From: Pterobdella sp. o SKG-2022
Taxonomy: Eukaryota > Annelida > Clitellata > Hirudinida > Piscicolidae
NCBI GenBank assembly: GCA_964035795.1
Contig: OZ038324.1
Span: 8,945,907 to 9,009,906 of the forward strand
DNA length: 64,000 nt
Reading direction: 5' to 3'
The position numbers were made by a program, and so were the translations under genes. The notes under the pieces are model-generated. The model saw only the letters and a list, made by a program, of their open reading frames with translations, made no database searches and was not told the DNA's origin. Of this stretch, positions 1-14,000 are shown piece after piece (the first letter of the stretch is position 1; every line of letters begins with the position of its first letter).

Positions 1-42
1 AAAGCCAGAAGGCCTTGGATTTTAATGAGACGTTCTGGAGAT
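1..42. other. Exon-like edge fragment, gene unknown
   Basis: The first ~42 bases are less AT-rich than what follows and read open on both strands. On the minus strand a pyrimidine-rich stretch ending in CCAG at about 42-55 looks like a splice acceptor that would open an exon running off the left edge. On the plus strand the frame is also open past this point. No family can be recognised from so few residues. Confidence 0.2.
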
Positions 43-2096
43 GGTCAAAGTTGTTTAAAATTAAATTAATCAAATTCAATGATTAATTAAAATAAATAAA
101 TTAATGATAAAATAAAAAGAAGTTATAAATAGAATATATTCAAAAAAATTAATTATGAAGCTACCAATTATTTATAATTAAATATTGAAACTTACCAAAT
201 GAATTATGTCAGATACTCGGAGAGAAAATAATATAAAATTTCAAGACCTCTCAGGTCTTCTTCTTATATAGACTTCTCTCATCATACATTCTTCATGTTT
301 CTATACCATAGAATTTTTATACTCTGAATACCAGATAAGTTTGAAGGTTTGTTTATCAAGCCATTAAGATAAGAATAAAGCATTCGAGAATCAATTGAGT
401 TTGGTCCTTCTTGAAATTTTTTCCAATTTTATTACGGGTTTAAAAAAACAAAAATTAATATTAAAAATCAAAGTTGAAATTTCCTCAACATTAAGAACTC
501 CATCGTATGCAATAACTCAGTTAAAATCTATCGATAACTGTTTTTTCAAATACCATTACTTTAGTTTATTTTAAGCATTTATATTAAAATATTCATTTTT
601 TATTTAACTGTTTATATGTATTAATGGCGATTTCAATGCATATATAAACATTATGAGATAATTGGGTATGGTGCTTTTAGTTTTTTCGTGTCTTAAATTG
701 AGGTTGTAGACAAAGGTTAATTTATTATAATCCTGTTTACACCGCCAGATAAATTTTATCAGGACGAGATGGAAATATCTTTTATTGTGTTGTATTTTTG
801 TTTATTGTTTTATATATGGTAAATATTTGCTTTTCAACTGGACTAAATTAGTTTAATTTCAAATGTTGGATAAGTTAAAAAGCAATTATATTTGAACGCA
901 TTTTTTGAAAACAATTTGCAATTTTCACGCAATGAAATTTAAAAAAAAATAGAACTTATTATCATTGACTAATTAAGAAAACGTCGATATCAGATTGATA
1001 TTGCGTAATTGCTAGTTGCCATTTTAGAACTTGTAAAAATATTTGTATTATTTTAATCTATAAAATAAACAAATTTATAATCAAAATCGGAGATAAAGAT
1101 GTGTTTTTTGAATTTGCTTATAATGATTTGAACCCGGTATTATCTCCAGAGGTAATTTTTTTTCGTTCGAATAACCTCGATGAAGTTGACAATTTTTAGA
1201 AGAAAATTTATTTATTATTTTGTTGAAAATATAGCATAATCAGATATAAAATTTTTCATTAAACTTCGATTATTTATCAAGGTTAAATTATAATTTTATA
1301 TATTTCAATATTGGAATTTCCTGTAAAAAAAAAAAGCTTTTATAAAACATAATCACAAAGTTCCGTTAAAAAATTTACCATTTTGAACCAATTGATCACT
1401 TGAGAATGAGAAACTTTTGCACGAAAAACTCGTGAAAAATTTAATGAATACTTGGTTCTTGTTTTACATATTATTCTGACAGACCATCTATCTTAGAAAC
1501 TCAGGTGTTTCTCAAAAAGATTAAAACTTGTTTGAATAATTAAATTGTATTCTTAAAACAATCGCTAGAGGCAATTCTGAAGTTTGAAATCTTTCTTGAA
1601 GACAACAGGTGAATTAATTGAAAATTTATTTTTGTTTTTAAATAAAAATTGTGAAATTTCAATCAAATATTTCAACCAAACGTTCGAAATTTAATGTTGT
1701 CTACAATGATATGCTAATGGGATATACTGAATTAAGGTGATAATGTGGAGTTTGTTCAAATGCTTGGAAAAACACAAATGTCAACTAGAAATAATTTGAA
1801 TACAAATGATTTAGATTTAATTTATTCATGCAAAGGTGTGTAAGTCCAAGCTTTATTCAGCCTCTCGAGTTGTATATATATGGGAAGTGGAGTCATTAGA
1901 AGAAAGTCAAAAAAATTAACGGGAAACCTTGATCCCGAAATTGAAAACTTCCCAAGAGTTTTGATTAAATAAAGAAAAAGATAAAAAATTTTAGCGCTTA
2001 AAAAATTTTTTTATTTTAATTAAATAATTAAAAACTTAGTTTTAATGAAGTAAATTGAAGTTTCATTGCTATATAAATAGAAAATTTCCATTCTCA
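43..2096. other. AT-rich stretch without a recognised gene
   Basis: I see no exon with coherent splice sites or family motifs. The sequence is low-GC with homopolymer runs. It lies upstream of the proposed first exon of the immunoglobulin-superfamily gene and may hold its promoter. A TATAAATAG string sits at about 2071-2079, but only about 20 bases before the proposed start codon, which is too close to be a convincing TATA box for that start. Confidence 0.4.
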
Positions 2097-5000
2097 ATGG
2101 TATGCCTTTTGGTTTTAATTGTTAGTCTAATCTTCGGGGATGTCCATTGCCAGTTCCACCCCTTTCATAACAGAGGTTTTTTTTCATTTTGAATTTATTT
2201 TATTTGAGATATATTTCTCATTTCAGCTTATATAGAGCTTCATTTGAAAATAAATCAAGTTTTTTAGATAAAGTTTCATTTAATATAAAAATTTAAATGA
2301 AATCCATTGTAAATATAATTCAGTTCTTCATTTTAAATTAAATTTCTATCTTTTGAAAGGATCTCATCATGTTTTATTCCCAACTCATTTTGTTTGTCTT
2401 CATCAAAAGTTTTCAGTAAAAAAAGTTGGGAGACGCACGGAAACTTCATTTTTATTTTGCTAAAATGAGCAGTTAATTACATTTTGAGTCAATTAAATCA
2501 AAAAAAAAGATTAAAATAACGGTGAAATAGTGAAATATTAGATTATATAGCTCTTAATTTTTCGAATTAAATTAACTCTTCAAAAGTATACTAGATGCCG
2601 CAGTATAAGAATGCAGAATCATTGTTTTTAATCAGCTTAATACACTTCAAAACCTTCAATAATCAAAACAAAATGACGTGTGTGATAATCAGAAATTTGG
2701 TACTGTTTTGATCAATAAAAAGATAAATCAATGCACGCTTCAAAACACTAAAAAAGAATTAAAGCGATATTTTCCACGTCATGACCACGGTAAATACATC
2801 TTGAGCGCGTTGAATGGCGCTTTAGTGCGTTTCGATTAAGATTCACTTCTAAGCGGATAGAATTTAAGATTTAATTTTAAAAATGAAATTCCATCAAAGT
2901 TGTTGCTAAAAATTAAATTTTGAGAATTCAAAAAAAAAAAGAAAAACATATTTTAAAAATCTATTTTGATTCTAGAAAACCCGGAAATATATAAAGATTA
3001 TATTAAATTCTGAAGTTCTTCAATGAAACTTCAGCATCAATAGATCATCACATCACAAAACTCTCGTTCGCCTTGCATACCAATTGTTGGCTTTCGTTTC
3101 CCGTATTTTTTGCTGTCTGTCTTCTTGAGGATTTGAATCAGCTACCTTTGCATTTGAGGTTTAATGCTCTACCATTGGGCTAACTAAAACAGCACTTATA
3201 CCAAAACCGAAAAATTACGTTGTGCATTGTTATGATAATTATAATACCTTTATTATAATAATTTCTAAAAAACATCATCATTTGCGTCTGAGATGGTGCC
3301 CAAAATCGCATGCGTGCAAATCTGCAGCACCCTCCAATAAAACCCATTAATGTCTCTAACAAGATTAAAGCTACATTGTTGAATGATATGGCCCGAAATT
3401 AAAAGAATAAAACAAATAGTAGAAATTAAAACAGTTGTTTAAATTCAAAAAAATGTGAATGAGATTTAGTTTGGAACGAGTTGATGGGAAGAACTGAATA
3501 ATTGAAAGGGTGAGTTCAAAACAGACCAAAAGCTACACAATTCTTCGTTATTCTGTTTCCAATGTATATTTATAAAACACGTGCTTCAATAAAACTTATT
3601 TTAAAAAAGCGTTTCAAAGGCTATATTATAAGAATGATTCATTTCTTTGCATTTTTTTTTGATATAATTTATAACACGTCCGTGATTTCGTTTTAATTCA
3701 CTTTTTATTAATTAGACTTTTTATGACTGGGTTTTGAAAGCTGTGGCAATTAAAATAGACTCATTTGAAAAATTTTCTTTCAAAAAAGCGTATTTATCAT
3801 GAAGTTTTAATTCTGTAAAAATGATAAACTAGGTTTTGCTAAGTGAACTGTCTGAAAAAAAGCATTGAAGCAGTTTTGGAGCCAGGAAATCTTCATTAAA
3901 AATAATTCAAAAAATTTTGAAGTTTTTATTCTGCTCAATAACCCATGTAACAATTATGAAGGTTAATTGTTTCGAATGAAAAAGGCTGAATATTGGGTCA
4001 ATTATGTCACATTTTGTTGACATTTCTAATATTAGTGCTTTTTTAATATCGATTTTTTTTTTGGTTATAATTATTGTTTTTTATTATGCTTATTATTATT
4101 ATTATCATCGTGTATATATTTTTAGTATTTTTATTTAAAAAAAATAAAATAAATGTTAGAGTTATTATTTTTTGTTGTTTTTTTAGCTGAAATGACGAAA
4201 CAGAACTACTGGGAAGTCAATGTTTTTATTAAAAAACGATGAAACTTTTTGTTAACAACGTAGCAATTTCATCTCTCCGCATAGCATTATTTTTATCTTT
4301 TATAATTTTTTTCTTTTTTTGTGTTTTCAAATAATTCTCACTCTCATTTTGATCGGGTCAAATTGCCTTGAATAAATCCGGTGATTGTTAAAACTTAATT
4401 AAGCCAAAGAGAATGAACCTTTTCTTTTTAAGAATAATGCTACTAATACTACTACTACTAGCATTAATAAAACAATAATAATAAAAATTAAAAGAAAATA
4501 ATAAAATATAATAAAACTAAAAATAGTGAAGCGAAATTTAAAGGTCGGAAAGCAAATAAACTTTTAGAAAACTAATAAGAGATAGAAAATCAATGATTTG
4601 ACATACGATGGAAGTTATGAAGAAGAGACACGTTTAAAACTGTGGTAAAAACAAAAAAGTTCTGAAATTTTTTGATACTTCAAGCATTATAACTAAAAAC
4701 CTGAATTATTTTCTCGAAGATTTCCAACTCTTCCGGAACAGTACTGGCTTATATCAAGTGGACTTACGGCGCCTGTACTTTTGTGATAAGGCCTAGGAAC
4801 TTTCCAACCAGAATATTTTCTAGAAACTTTTAATTCTTTATCGATGTTTTTCGCGACAAAACAAGAATATTTTAAAGTATTTATAAGTTTTTTTTTATTT
4901 TATAGGAAAAAATTGTTCTTTATTTACCTTTTTTTAATTTTCTTCGTAGCATTCACACTGCGCATAAATTTGCTTGCGGTACCACGCTTGTTAATTGTCT

Positions 5001-8000
5001 AAATGCTTCCAACTGTTGTTGAAAGCTTTAAATCAAAATATTAAAATTATATCCGGCCAAACTAAAAGTATAAAAGTGAACGTAATAGAAATAACGCAAT
5101 TTTACCGCTTCAGAAGCTTTGTTTCATAATTAATGTCAATTCAAGTCTATGGCTGTTTTTTTTTGCTGAAAAATTAAAATTGAGTAAAAAATCAAATGAG
5201 GTTTTGAATATTATATTAAATTTATTTCCGTAATTTTTTATTCATAACTAGAGAAATTCAAAAAGATTCGTGCATTAACTTACTTATAGCAATTAAACTT
5301 GATTTTATCAGAGGGCTTTTTATCATCAAATCCAATGAATATCAGTTGCGGGTATTTTGAAAATTTGATAAATTAGTTCAGGGGAATGTATCAAAAGTTT
5401 TCTATTCAGCTTCTCCAGGATTTTACTTCAGTGAATGCCCCGTGTTTCTCGAAACAATGTGTTTTTAGAGGTTGAAAACTTTTTATTTAATACTTCGCTT
5501 TTAAATCCTCTTTATTAATTTTTGAATCCTTAACATTTCTTGACTTTCCTCTCATCAAAAAGTATACAGTTTTTTTCGTAGTTGAAATTTATATTCTGAA
5601 TTTTCTATTCAAATGATGTTTTGTTGTAGGAAAATATTTTCAAAGTTTTTCTAAAATTTGTTTTTTTAGTTTATATAACTAAGTTTATTTTAAAAACTTG
5701 TATGGCTTTTAAAAAGAGTTTTCTATATTTTTAAACCGTCACAAAAACTTCATAACTTGAATTTATTTTGTATTTATTCGTGAATTATAAAAAGTATATT
5801 AAAAAGACAATTCAAAATCTTTGATCATTTTTAAAAAATTAAAAAATAAGTCAACAGAACAAACTTCATCGAACTTGGAGTCATTTTTTTCTTAAAAGAC
5901 ACGAAGCACTAAATAATTGAATATGCCACAAATGTTTGGATCAAAAATTTTGAAGCCTCAAGCAAAAATAATCAATTTTCGTGCTCCTTTTATCATCGCT
6001 CACTCGGTTGGCTTAGTTGGTAGAGCGCTTAGCAAAGCAGTTCAATGAGGGTGGTTTCGAATCCCAGTGTAGTAAGATCTACGAAGTGGTTTTAGCGTGG
6101 TATAGAATAAGAAGAAATTCAGTTAATAAATCAAGTTTGATGTTTTTGAGCAGAACGTTTTGGGAGTTTCAATATTTTTGAGATTTGTATCGAACTGTCT
6201 GCACCATTATGGAATTCAAAAACAGCTCAAGTGAAACTTAAATACAAAAACAGATACAAATAAGATTGAGTCAAATATAATATAGAACACATGCTAATGT
6301 TTGCAGCAAAACTCACAAAGATATGAAAAAAAATCATAAAAAATAGAAAAGCACCAATGAAAACTGAGCAAATATATAAAATAATCCATAAAAACAAAAG
6401 CAAACGTCCCAAACTAAACATGATGAGATCTGGGCGATAATTAGAAAAAGAGTTTGACACGAAGTGAAAAAAATGAGGCGACTGAAGCAGTTTTTTGTTT
6501 TAGTTTTTAAATATTTTTTGTGTCTTTGTCACGTTTTTGAGGCGCTCCAAAGTTGAAAACTAGTATCGACAAAAGCTGAGTTTAAATTAGGCGGTCTTGA
6601 GCTTTTATTTAAAATTTCTCAATTGTAAGTAAATTCTCATTTTCTTTATATTGTCTCGTAAAAAGTCACATTTTTAAATTTTTTCTCAAAAATGCCAGAG
6701 TGCGTTGAAAGTTCATGGGACTCGGTACCTAAAAATAAAAACTCAAACGACACATCACAATGTGCTCAGTCGAGTGCAGTAAGAAAATCGATGAGAAAAA
6801 GGAAACAAAATAGACAAAGTTTAACGTTTAAAGAGGGTTATTAATTTATATTTGCGCTATTTCAACTTATATACAAATTTTTTTTGATGTATAATGTGAA
6901 TGATTTATGTATTTTGCAATATACAAATTGTTTCGATTTATATTGTACCTGTTTTGAATTATATAAAAATTATTTGATTCATATAGAATATCTTTTGATT
7001 TATAATGAGTTTTTTAAATTTATTACAAAGTTAAACGCTACAAAAAGAGTAAAATTTTAATAGTGGAACGTATTAAAGGCTTTTTGCAACCTCTTTGATG
7101 GTTTTGTTAATAAAACTCTGCTCCCATTCCAAGCATCCTCCACTAATTTCTACTGGTTTTTTGCTCTTTTTAATAATATTTTTTTCTAATTTTTGTATCC
7201 AACTTTTCTGTTTTTTCTATTTTAATTTATATTATTTATTTATATTTAAAAAAATTTTTGATGAATTGTTTTTTCATAATTTCTTTTATTTTCTTATTTT
7301 TTTTACAATCGTCCTATTATTTTCAAATCTTTATAATTTTTGTTCCCATCAACATTTTGATTATATTCAAAATAATCATTGTTATCATTTTTATTTCAAT
7401 TTTCCAGCTTTCATTGGAGCTTAATTTTCTTTCCATAAAAATGAAATAAATCTTGCTACACGCAAAATTTTTTGTACAACTAATTAATAAAATTATTTTT
7501 TTTTAGTTTTATTGAAAAAAATTGACATCTTTTCAATTTTTAACATAATAAAAGCTATTTCCAAAAGTTTCTTGAACTTTCACAAAATTTTGTATTATTT
7601 TCTAGGTTTCAAAGAGATAAAATTTTATTTTTAAACTTTATAATAAAATATACTATAAGTGTTACATTGAAAGTTTTTCTCGGTAATTAATTACAGTTTT
7701 TTCAATAAAAATAATTAAAATAAGCCAACATGACATCGATTGGTCTAAATTGTTGATCATATTAGCAACAGCACAAAACTAACAGTGATCCAGCAAAATG
7801 TCTATTCGAGGTTCTTGAGGATACAAGCACGTTCAACTCAAAAATCGATTATTTCAAACATTTCCAAATTATATCAATTAAATATGAAAAAAAAAGTTCT
7901 GAGTTTATTGTTTTTATTAATAAAAATAAGAACTCCAATGTACACAGCGTCGAAGAAACGACTGCAATTGATAAATCATCAAAAACGTTTGATACTGAAA

Positions 8001-11000
8001 ATTTTGCTTCTTTACTGCATATTTGTTAGGCTTATTGCTCCATGCATGCGCGTAGTTTGTATCAAATGTAGGAGGATGGTCCAAGTTTGTTGCTCTGATA
8101 TGAGGGGTGTCTGAACGTATTAAGATAGGTTTGAGCTGAAAAGAAATTCGATATAAAGAATCATGAATAATAAAATCAAGAAAATCAAGGGAATGAGGAT
8201 AAGGACAATAAAATGGAAACAAAAGAGAAGAAAGAAATGCGTGGAATTAACATAAAACTCAAATCCATCCAGATCAAGCTTGTCCGATATTATGCATTTC
8301 AATAAATTTTATTGTATTTCCAAGTCGAAAGTATTTTATTTGAAAAAATTCACAAAAAAAATAAAAGTTGGAGAAAAATTGAAAAAATAAATAAAAGTTG
8401 AAGAAAAAATAGATAAAAAAATTAAAAGTTGGAGAATAAATAAAAAACAAAAAAGAAAATTGTAGAGAAAAAAAAAATAAATAAAAGATGAAGAAAAAAT
8501 AAATAAACAAAAAAATATAAGGACATAAAATCATTAAAAAGGATAAAACTTGGAAAAAATTGGTGAAAACTCATGAAAAGCTCGCCCGAAACAATGCAAG
8601 TATTCAGATGTCAGCTCTGATATACATGCAGTTGAATTAAAATTTGGTTTTGTGCTTTTAAGTTTTCTTGCTGCCTGCAAGTTTGGTTGAGCTTTATAAC
8701 TGATAAGGTCGATCAAGATGAGTAAATCGTTTTTATGAGTTTATCTTTATTTATTATTTTTGTTATTATTCAATTTTTATTCTTAAATTTTTATGCTATT
8801 TTTCATTATTTTAATATTAAATTCTCATTATATAATTATGTCATCAAATTTTTTTTATGACTTTTCCAACTTTAATTTTTGTTAGTTAGTTTTAAATAAT
8901 TCATTTTAGTAAACTAATATTTCATTCACTTTTTCTTCGCAGAAATTGAGCGCTTTTGAAGCAAACTTGTAAATTACGCGCTATTAAGCTTCCATGAAAA
9001 AAATTATTTACATTTTGAATTGCAAATTTTATTATTCCCTTTGAAATTTTTTATTTATTATTAAAATATTTTTTTCATATATTTGGTTATTAAATGTTTT
9101 GATTATTTATGTAATTTATTACAATTTTTTTTTAAAATAATTTATACGTTTAGATTGTCTAATCAAAAACTCCTCATTTTATATTCATCAGTTAATCCTA
9201 TAATAAACTTAATCAAACATTCTGCTACATACATTTGTGAATTTTTCACCATTTCTAAAACAAATTGAAGTATTTTATGACTGCCATCAGTAAGGAATAG
9301 AAATGGAAATATTAATATTTCAACATGAATAGGATTATTCGAATCGTAAATGCGGTATAAAACACGGTATACTTTCAAATATAAAGTTGATGAATGCAGA
9401 ATCAACACAGAAAAAAAAACACCAAAACGCACAAAAGCACTCAAGATGTGCAATATACCCCATATAACACCCATCAAACAATTAAAACACAAAATATGAA
9501 GAATTTCAAAGGCATACTGTAGAATTCATTCAAACATTACAACATTTGACTCAACAAACTTCATATCCCCGATAATCGTTAGCGATAGTTACTAAGCTGT
9601 TATCCATGGTCTCTAATGCGAAGTTCATCAGTAATTTATAAGTGCCATATGAATCAGTAACAATCATTATTTTTTGTTGGGCGCCAAATAAATGAGGGCT
9701 TTATGCATTGGGTGTCATCAATCAAACTTTGTGGGAGGGGGGAGGGCGGGGGGTATTAGTTTTTATGAGATTTTTTTGTTAACTTTTTAATTTTTTTTCA
9801 TTTATTTTTTTTATCCATCCTTCTCTGTACTTTTTTTTCTTCTTTCCAGTAGTTTGAGAGTTTTTACCATGTTGGAACATGTTCTTTTAGCCGTCGATGT
9901 TGTGTAAACTTGAGACGGGAAGTGTGGAGGTTTGAAGACGATTTAAAAACCGAGATGTGAGCGAGAAAAACTTCAAAAACTTTCAACAGAAATAAAAAAA
10001 AAATAAAAACTTATCTTAAAAGTTGGGAAACTTTGAAGCAATACAGCATCGCAAAAGAGCATTCGATAAAGTTACGTAAAAAGTTGATTTCGGGTTTTCG
10101 CGCGCTTTGATTTTTTCATCTTTCAAATTTTGAACAAAAAATTTCTATGAAAGGCCGGTTTGATGTTGAAGCACACATGGGGTTTTGAAATAATAATAAT
10201 AATAAAAGTGAATACAATAATAAAAATAAAAACAAATTCAATAGTTAGAAAAAAATTATAATAAAAAAATGATAATTATATTACCGAAGTGATGAAATTA
10301 AAAATATATACAAATGAAAAAAAATGAGAAGTTTCAAAGAGAAGGAGAATAAGAACATCAAACGCAATAAGAGTAAAAACAATAATAATTTCTACGATTG
10401 ACTCATGAAAATAAACTTTCCGCGCAATTGTATCTCTTTTCAAACAACTTAATTCCACTTTTAACCTGTTTTATTGATTCTATGCACTTGTCACCGCTAA
10501 TTGCTAATAAAAAAATGACTTGAATTCCTCGTTTGATCGTTACGTCATCACGTGACTATCAATTTTCATTAAAAAATAAAATCAAAGACAAAAAATAGAA
10601 CTTTAAAAGGCATTTCAAAAACTTAAATTTTTTTAAAAATTATAAAAGTACTTAAACGTACACACACACATAAAAAAAACACACACACGCACACACACAA
10701 ACACACACACACACAGACTCTATTCCGGTATTTGAGGTGCATGAGGGTATAGGACTGTTGGAAATCAAGGAAGCAGTCAACAATGGGAAAAAACATGGCG
10801 GTTTGGAATACAATGATGATGATGAAGGTAGTGATGATGATGATGATCAAAACAACAATAAAAAAATAACAATAAAAAAATAACGATGACGACGATGACG
10901 ACGATGACCCAGATAAGTTTGGAGGAGGTAGTTGGAGGGAGGTAGTGGTGGAGCAAGGATTCAACTTGAGCATCACGTGCACCTTACACAACACCAGAGT

Positions 11001-14000
11001 ACTGCAGGTGCTCAGACTGCGGTGGAAAAATGGTTTGTGATGTTGTGGAATGGAGTGCTGCGGTATTTATATGTTTTTCTTTTATTTTTTGATTATAAAA
11101 TTCTATATTTTTTTTGTTCATTATGAAACTAAATTATATTGAATTTTTGACTTTTTCTCTTTATTCAAGTATAAATCATTTTAAAATTAATTTTATCCAA
11201 AAAGCTTCAGTGATAAAGCTGTAGATAATTTTATTTCCCAAACAAGATTTTTTTTTAAATCAGAAACAAAAATTCCTTTTTTAAAGGTTTATTGTCCTTT
11301 ATCAGATTCATTGCGGCCTCTGTTTGCTTTCATTTTCTTATAATTTAATACAATCAGATTGATTTCTATTGGTTTTTGATTCAGACTCAGTTTATTTCCT
11401 TAATATAATGGTTTTTTGGCTAAAAAATTCTGAGCTTAATAAAGTTTTAAAAATATTTTTTAACTTTGGAATTCATGATTGGAGGCGTATTTTTTGGTGG
11501 TATTAAATAGACGTTGTTTTGTGTGAGCTAAATTGAGGAAAGCTGAATATAAAAATTTTAAAATCTTCCGTTGTTGAAAGCTTTTTTGAGGTGAAAATAA
11601 AAATACCAAGATTACTTGAGAGTTGAAAGTAAAAGCTTTTTTTTGAATGCTTGTGAACCATTTGCGCTTCAAAGTTACGCAAAATTTTGTTTTTTTCAAA
11701 GATTGATTGATGAATTTATTTCGAGAAGATTAATATTCAAAAGGCATTAGAATGATTTTGGAATGGATTTTTTTATTGTTGTGTTATTAGACTGAAATGG
11801 TTTGAGTGCATTTGGTTGCAAAACCTTATCACGATAAAATCAGATAAAAAAGTCATAGTTTAATAATTGAAGAACAAAAATTTTAAATAATTTTATGATA
11901 ATCTCAATTAGTTTTTCTATTACAAAAGTGAATTCAGTATATTCAATAAAAATTGAAACATGAAAAACTAGAATCTGAACCATATCTTATATAGAAACAC
12001 TTCGTTTTGAATTCGTTATTCTAAATTGCAGAGCTAAAACAAAACTAAAACTAAACTGAAGCAAAACTGGTAATCTACCAAGTTGAGAATCTTTTTTCTG
12101 AAACTTATGAATGTTAAAAGACTCCAGACATAATCTGAATTTTGCTAAATTTTTATTCGCTTATAAACTTAAAATAAGGGAATAAACTTCGAATTTAAAC
12201 AATTTAAAAAAAATTCTTTTTCATTTTTTAAGAGACATTAAAACCATGCTAACGTTTTATGATGAGGTTATACTTATCGAAAATTATAGCTTTCATTTTA
12301 AATAATGTATGAATCCTCAATTGATGTTTTTAAAGTTTAAAAACACACTGAAAATAATGCTTTTTTTTGACAAACTCTATGACTGGTCTGCTTCAATCCT
12401 ATTGGTCAGTGAAAAAATCTTGTTTTTAAAAGTAAACGTGAACTTTCACACAACTAAACGAACTCCATGATAAGTTAGTCAAATGAGCAATTAAAATCCT
12501 GGTTTAAAAAATTTAATAATTATTCATCAAAAAATTTCAGCTTAAAATGCGAATCATTGATAATCTTCAAAAACTCGTGCCCTTTAAACCAAATTTAAGT
12601 AGATTCAAAATATTTAAACCGCTCCGAACCTTCAATATAAGTTAAGCGCCTTACCGTCTTTGAGAAATCATTTAGAATGAAACCTAAGAGACAGATATGT
12701 TTGCATATATCCATACCCTTTGTATAAACCCTATATCTTTGACCAGCACATTAGATATACCAACCTCCACTCAACATTCTCTTCCATTTTTTTTCTGCAA
12801 TACTAATTCTTATTTTTGTCATTTCCTCATTGTACTGAGCAACTAATTATCTAATTTAAGAGGTCTCAGAGCTTAGTTAATGTAATGAAAATCGTATTTT
12901 GTTATTATTGTCTGATAATTACTTGTATATATACCCTAATCTTAGAATATGTCTTATGAACTTCTTATCAAGCTACTCATTGTCTTCTTACCTCATTTCA
13001 TATCACCAATTTACACTCAACACCACTGCTACAAAATTATACCCATAAACATCCCAATAGTAACTCAAAACTCCATTAATGAGTTTCACCAAAAAATTTC
13101 AATACCCCATCAAACAGTTGGATTTTCATCTCAGCTCTATATTTCAAAACTAACCTGCACTCCACCGACATCTCCTCACAAACCTCTACCCAACATTCTC
13201 CCACAAACCTCCACCCAACACAGCTGACCAGCTACTGACGATCAGTGATAATAATGATTTCAAGACACCTTTCTCCCTCATAAGTCGGTACTCCCTGCAC
13301 TACACTTCCACCAACAACACCACCACTCTCCTGTTGCATTATAAAGGTAGGTTCTTTTTTGTTTTTCTTTTTTATGTTTTATTTCCATTTTTTGATTTCT
13401 TATTATTATTGAATATATTATCTTTTTTTAAATTTTTTTCCATTTTCATACATTGAAATAGTTATTAAACTCAAAATAAGGACTCAAATTTTTGAAATCC
13501 GCTTATGTTTAATTATTTTTCAGGCTGAGTTGATTCAGCAAACAAAACAATTTTTGTCTCATACCTTTTCCAAAATAATCAATAATGATAATGACGTCAT
13601 ACTAAATTAAAAACTTTAAAGGGCCCTTGACGTAACATGGTACTGAATTGTTTGACTATCGTAAACTTTGTATATTATCAAAAGAAATAAAATTAAAATA
13701 ACGATATTTTAAAAAAACTCAATAATCCATGAAATATAGAAAATTATTTGAACAAAAAAATCAATTTTTTAAGAAAAAGTTTTTCGTTAAAAAGCAACAT
13801 CATCAAGTACGTTAAAATTCAGTCACCGTTGTTTGAATAATAATTATAGATAAAATAAAATTTAATATTTTGAATAATTAATGGGAATAAAATAAATATT
13901 TTTTTATAATTATTAATAAAAAAATTTTTAAAATAACAAAATGAGAAGTGATAAAAATTGTGATGGAATTTTATTGGAGAGGCCATATTTTAATGAAGAA

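Larger units (their letters stand above)
6845..10716. other. Intron/intergenic AT-rich DNA
   Basis: This is part of the proposed first intron of the Ig-superfamily gene. The long ORFs here are Phe/Ile/Tyr-rich products of T-rich DNA and look spurious. It contains poly-A/AAT-rich blocks (about 8340-8520) and a G-rich island at 9733-9753. Confidence 0.5.

Noticed and set aside
4726..4830. Possible Ig-gene exon (reads LAYIKWTYGACTF)
   Set aside because: Only a very short segment would be in phase with a GT donor, and it lacks an Ig strand motif.
6001..6072. A functional tRNA-Ala gene
   Set aside because: A and B boxes are present but the acceptor stem does not pair and the T arm has an extra base.
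7095..7449. Phe/Ile-rich ORFs near 7.1-7.4 kb
   Set aside because: T-rich low-complexity DNA; no splice or domain signal.
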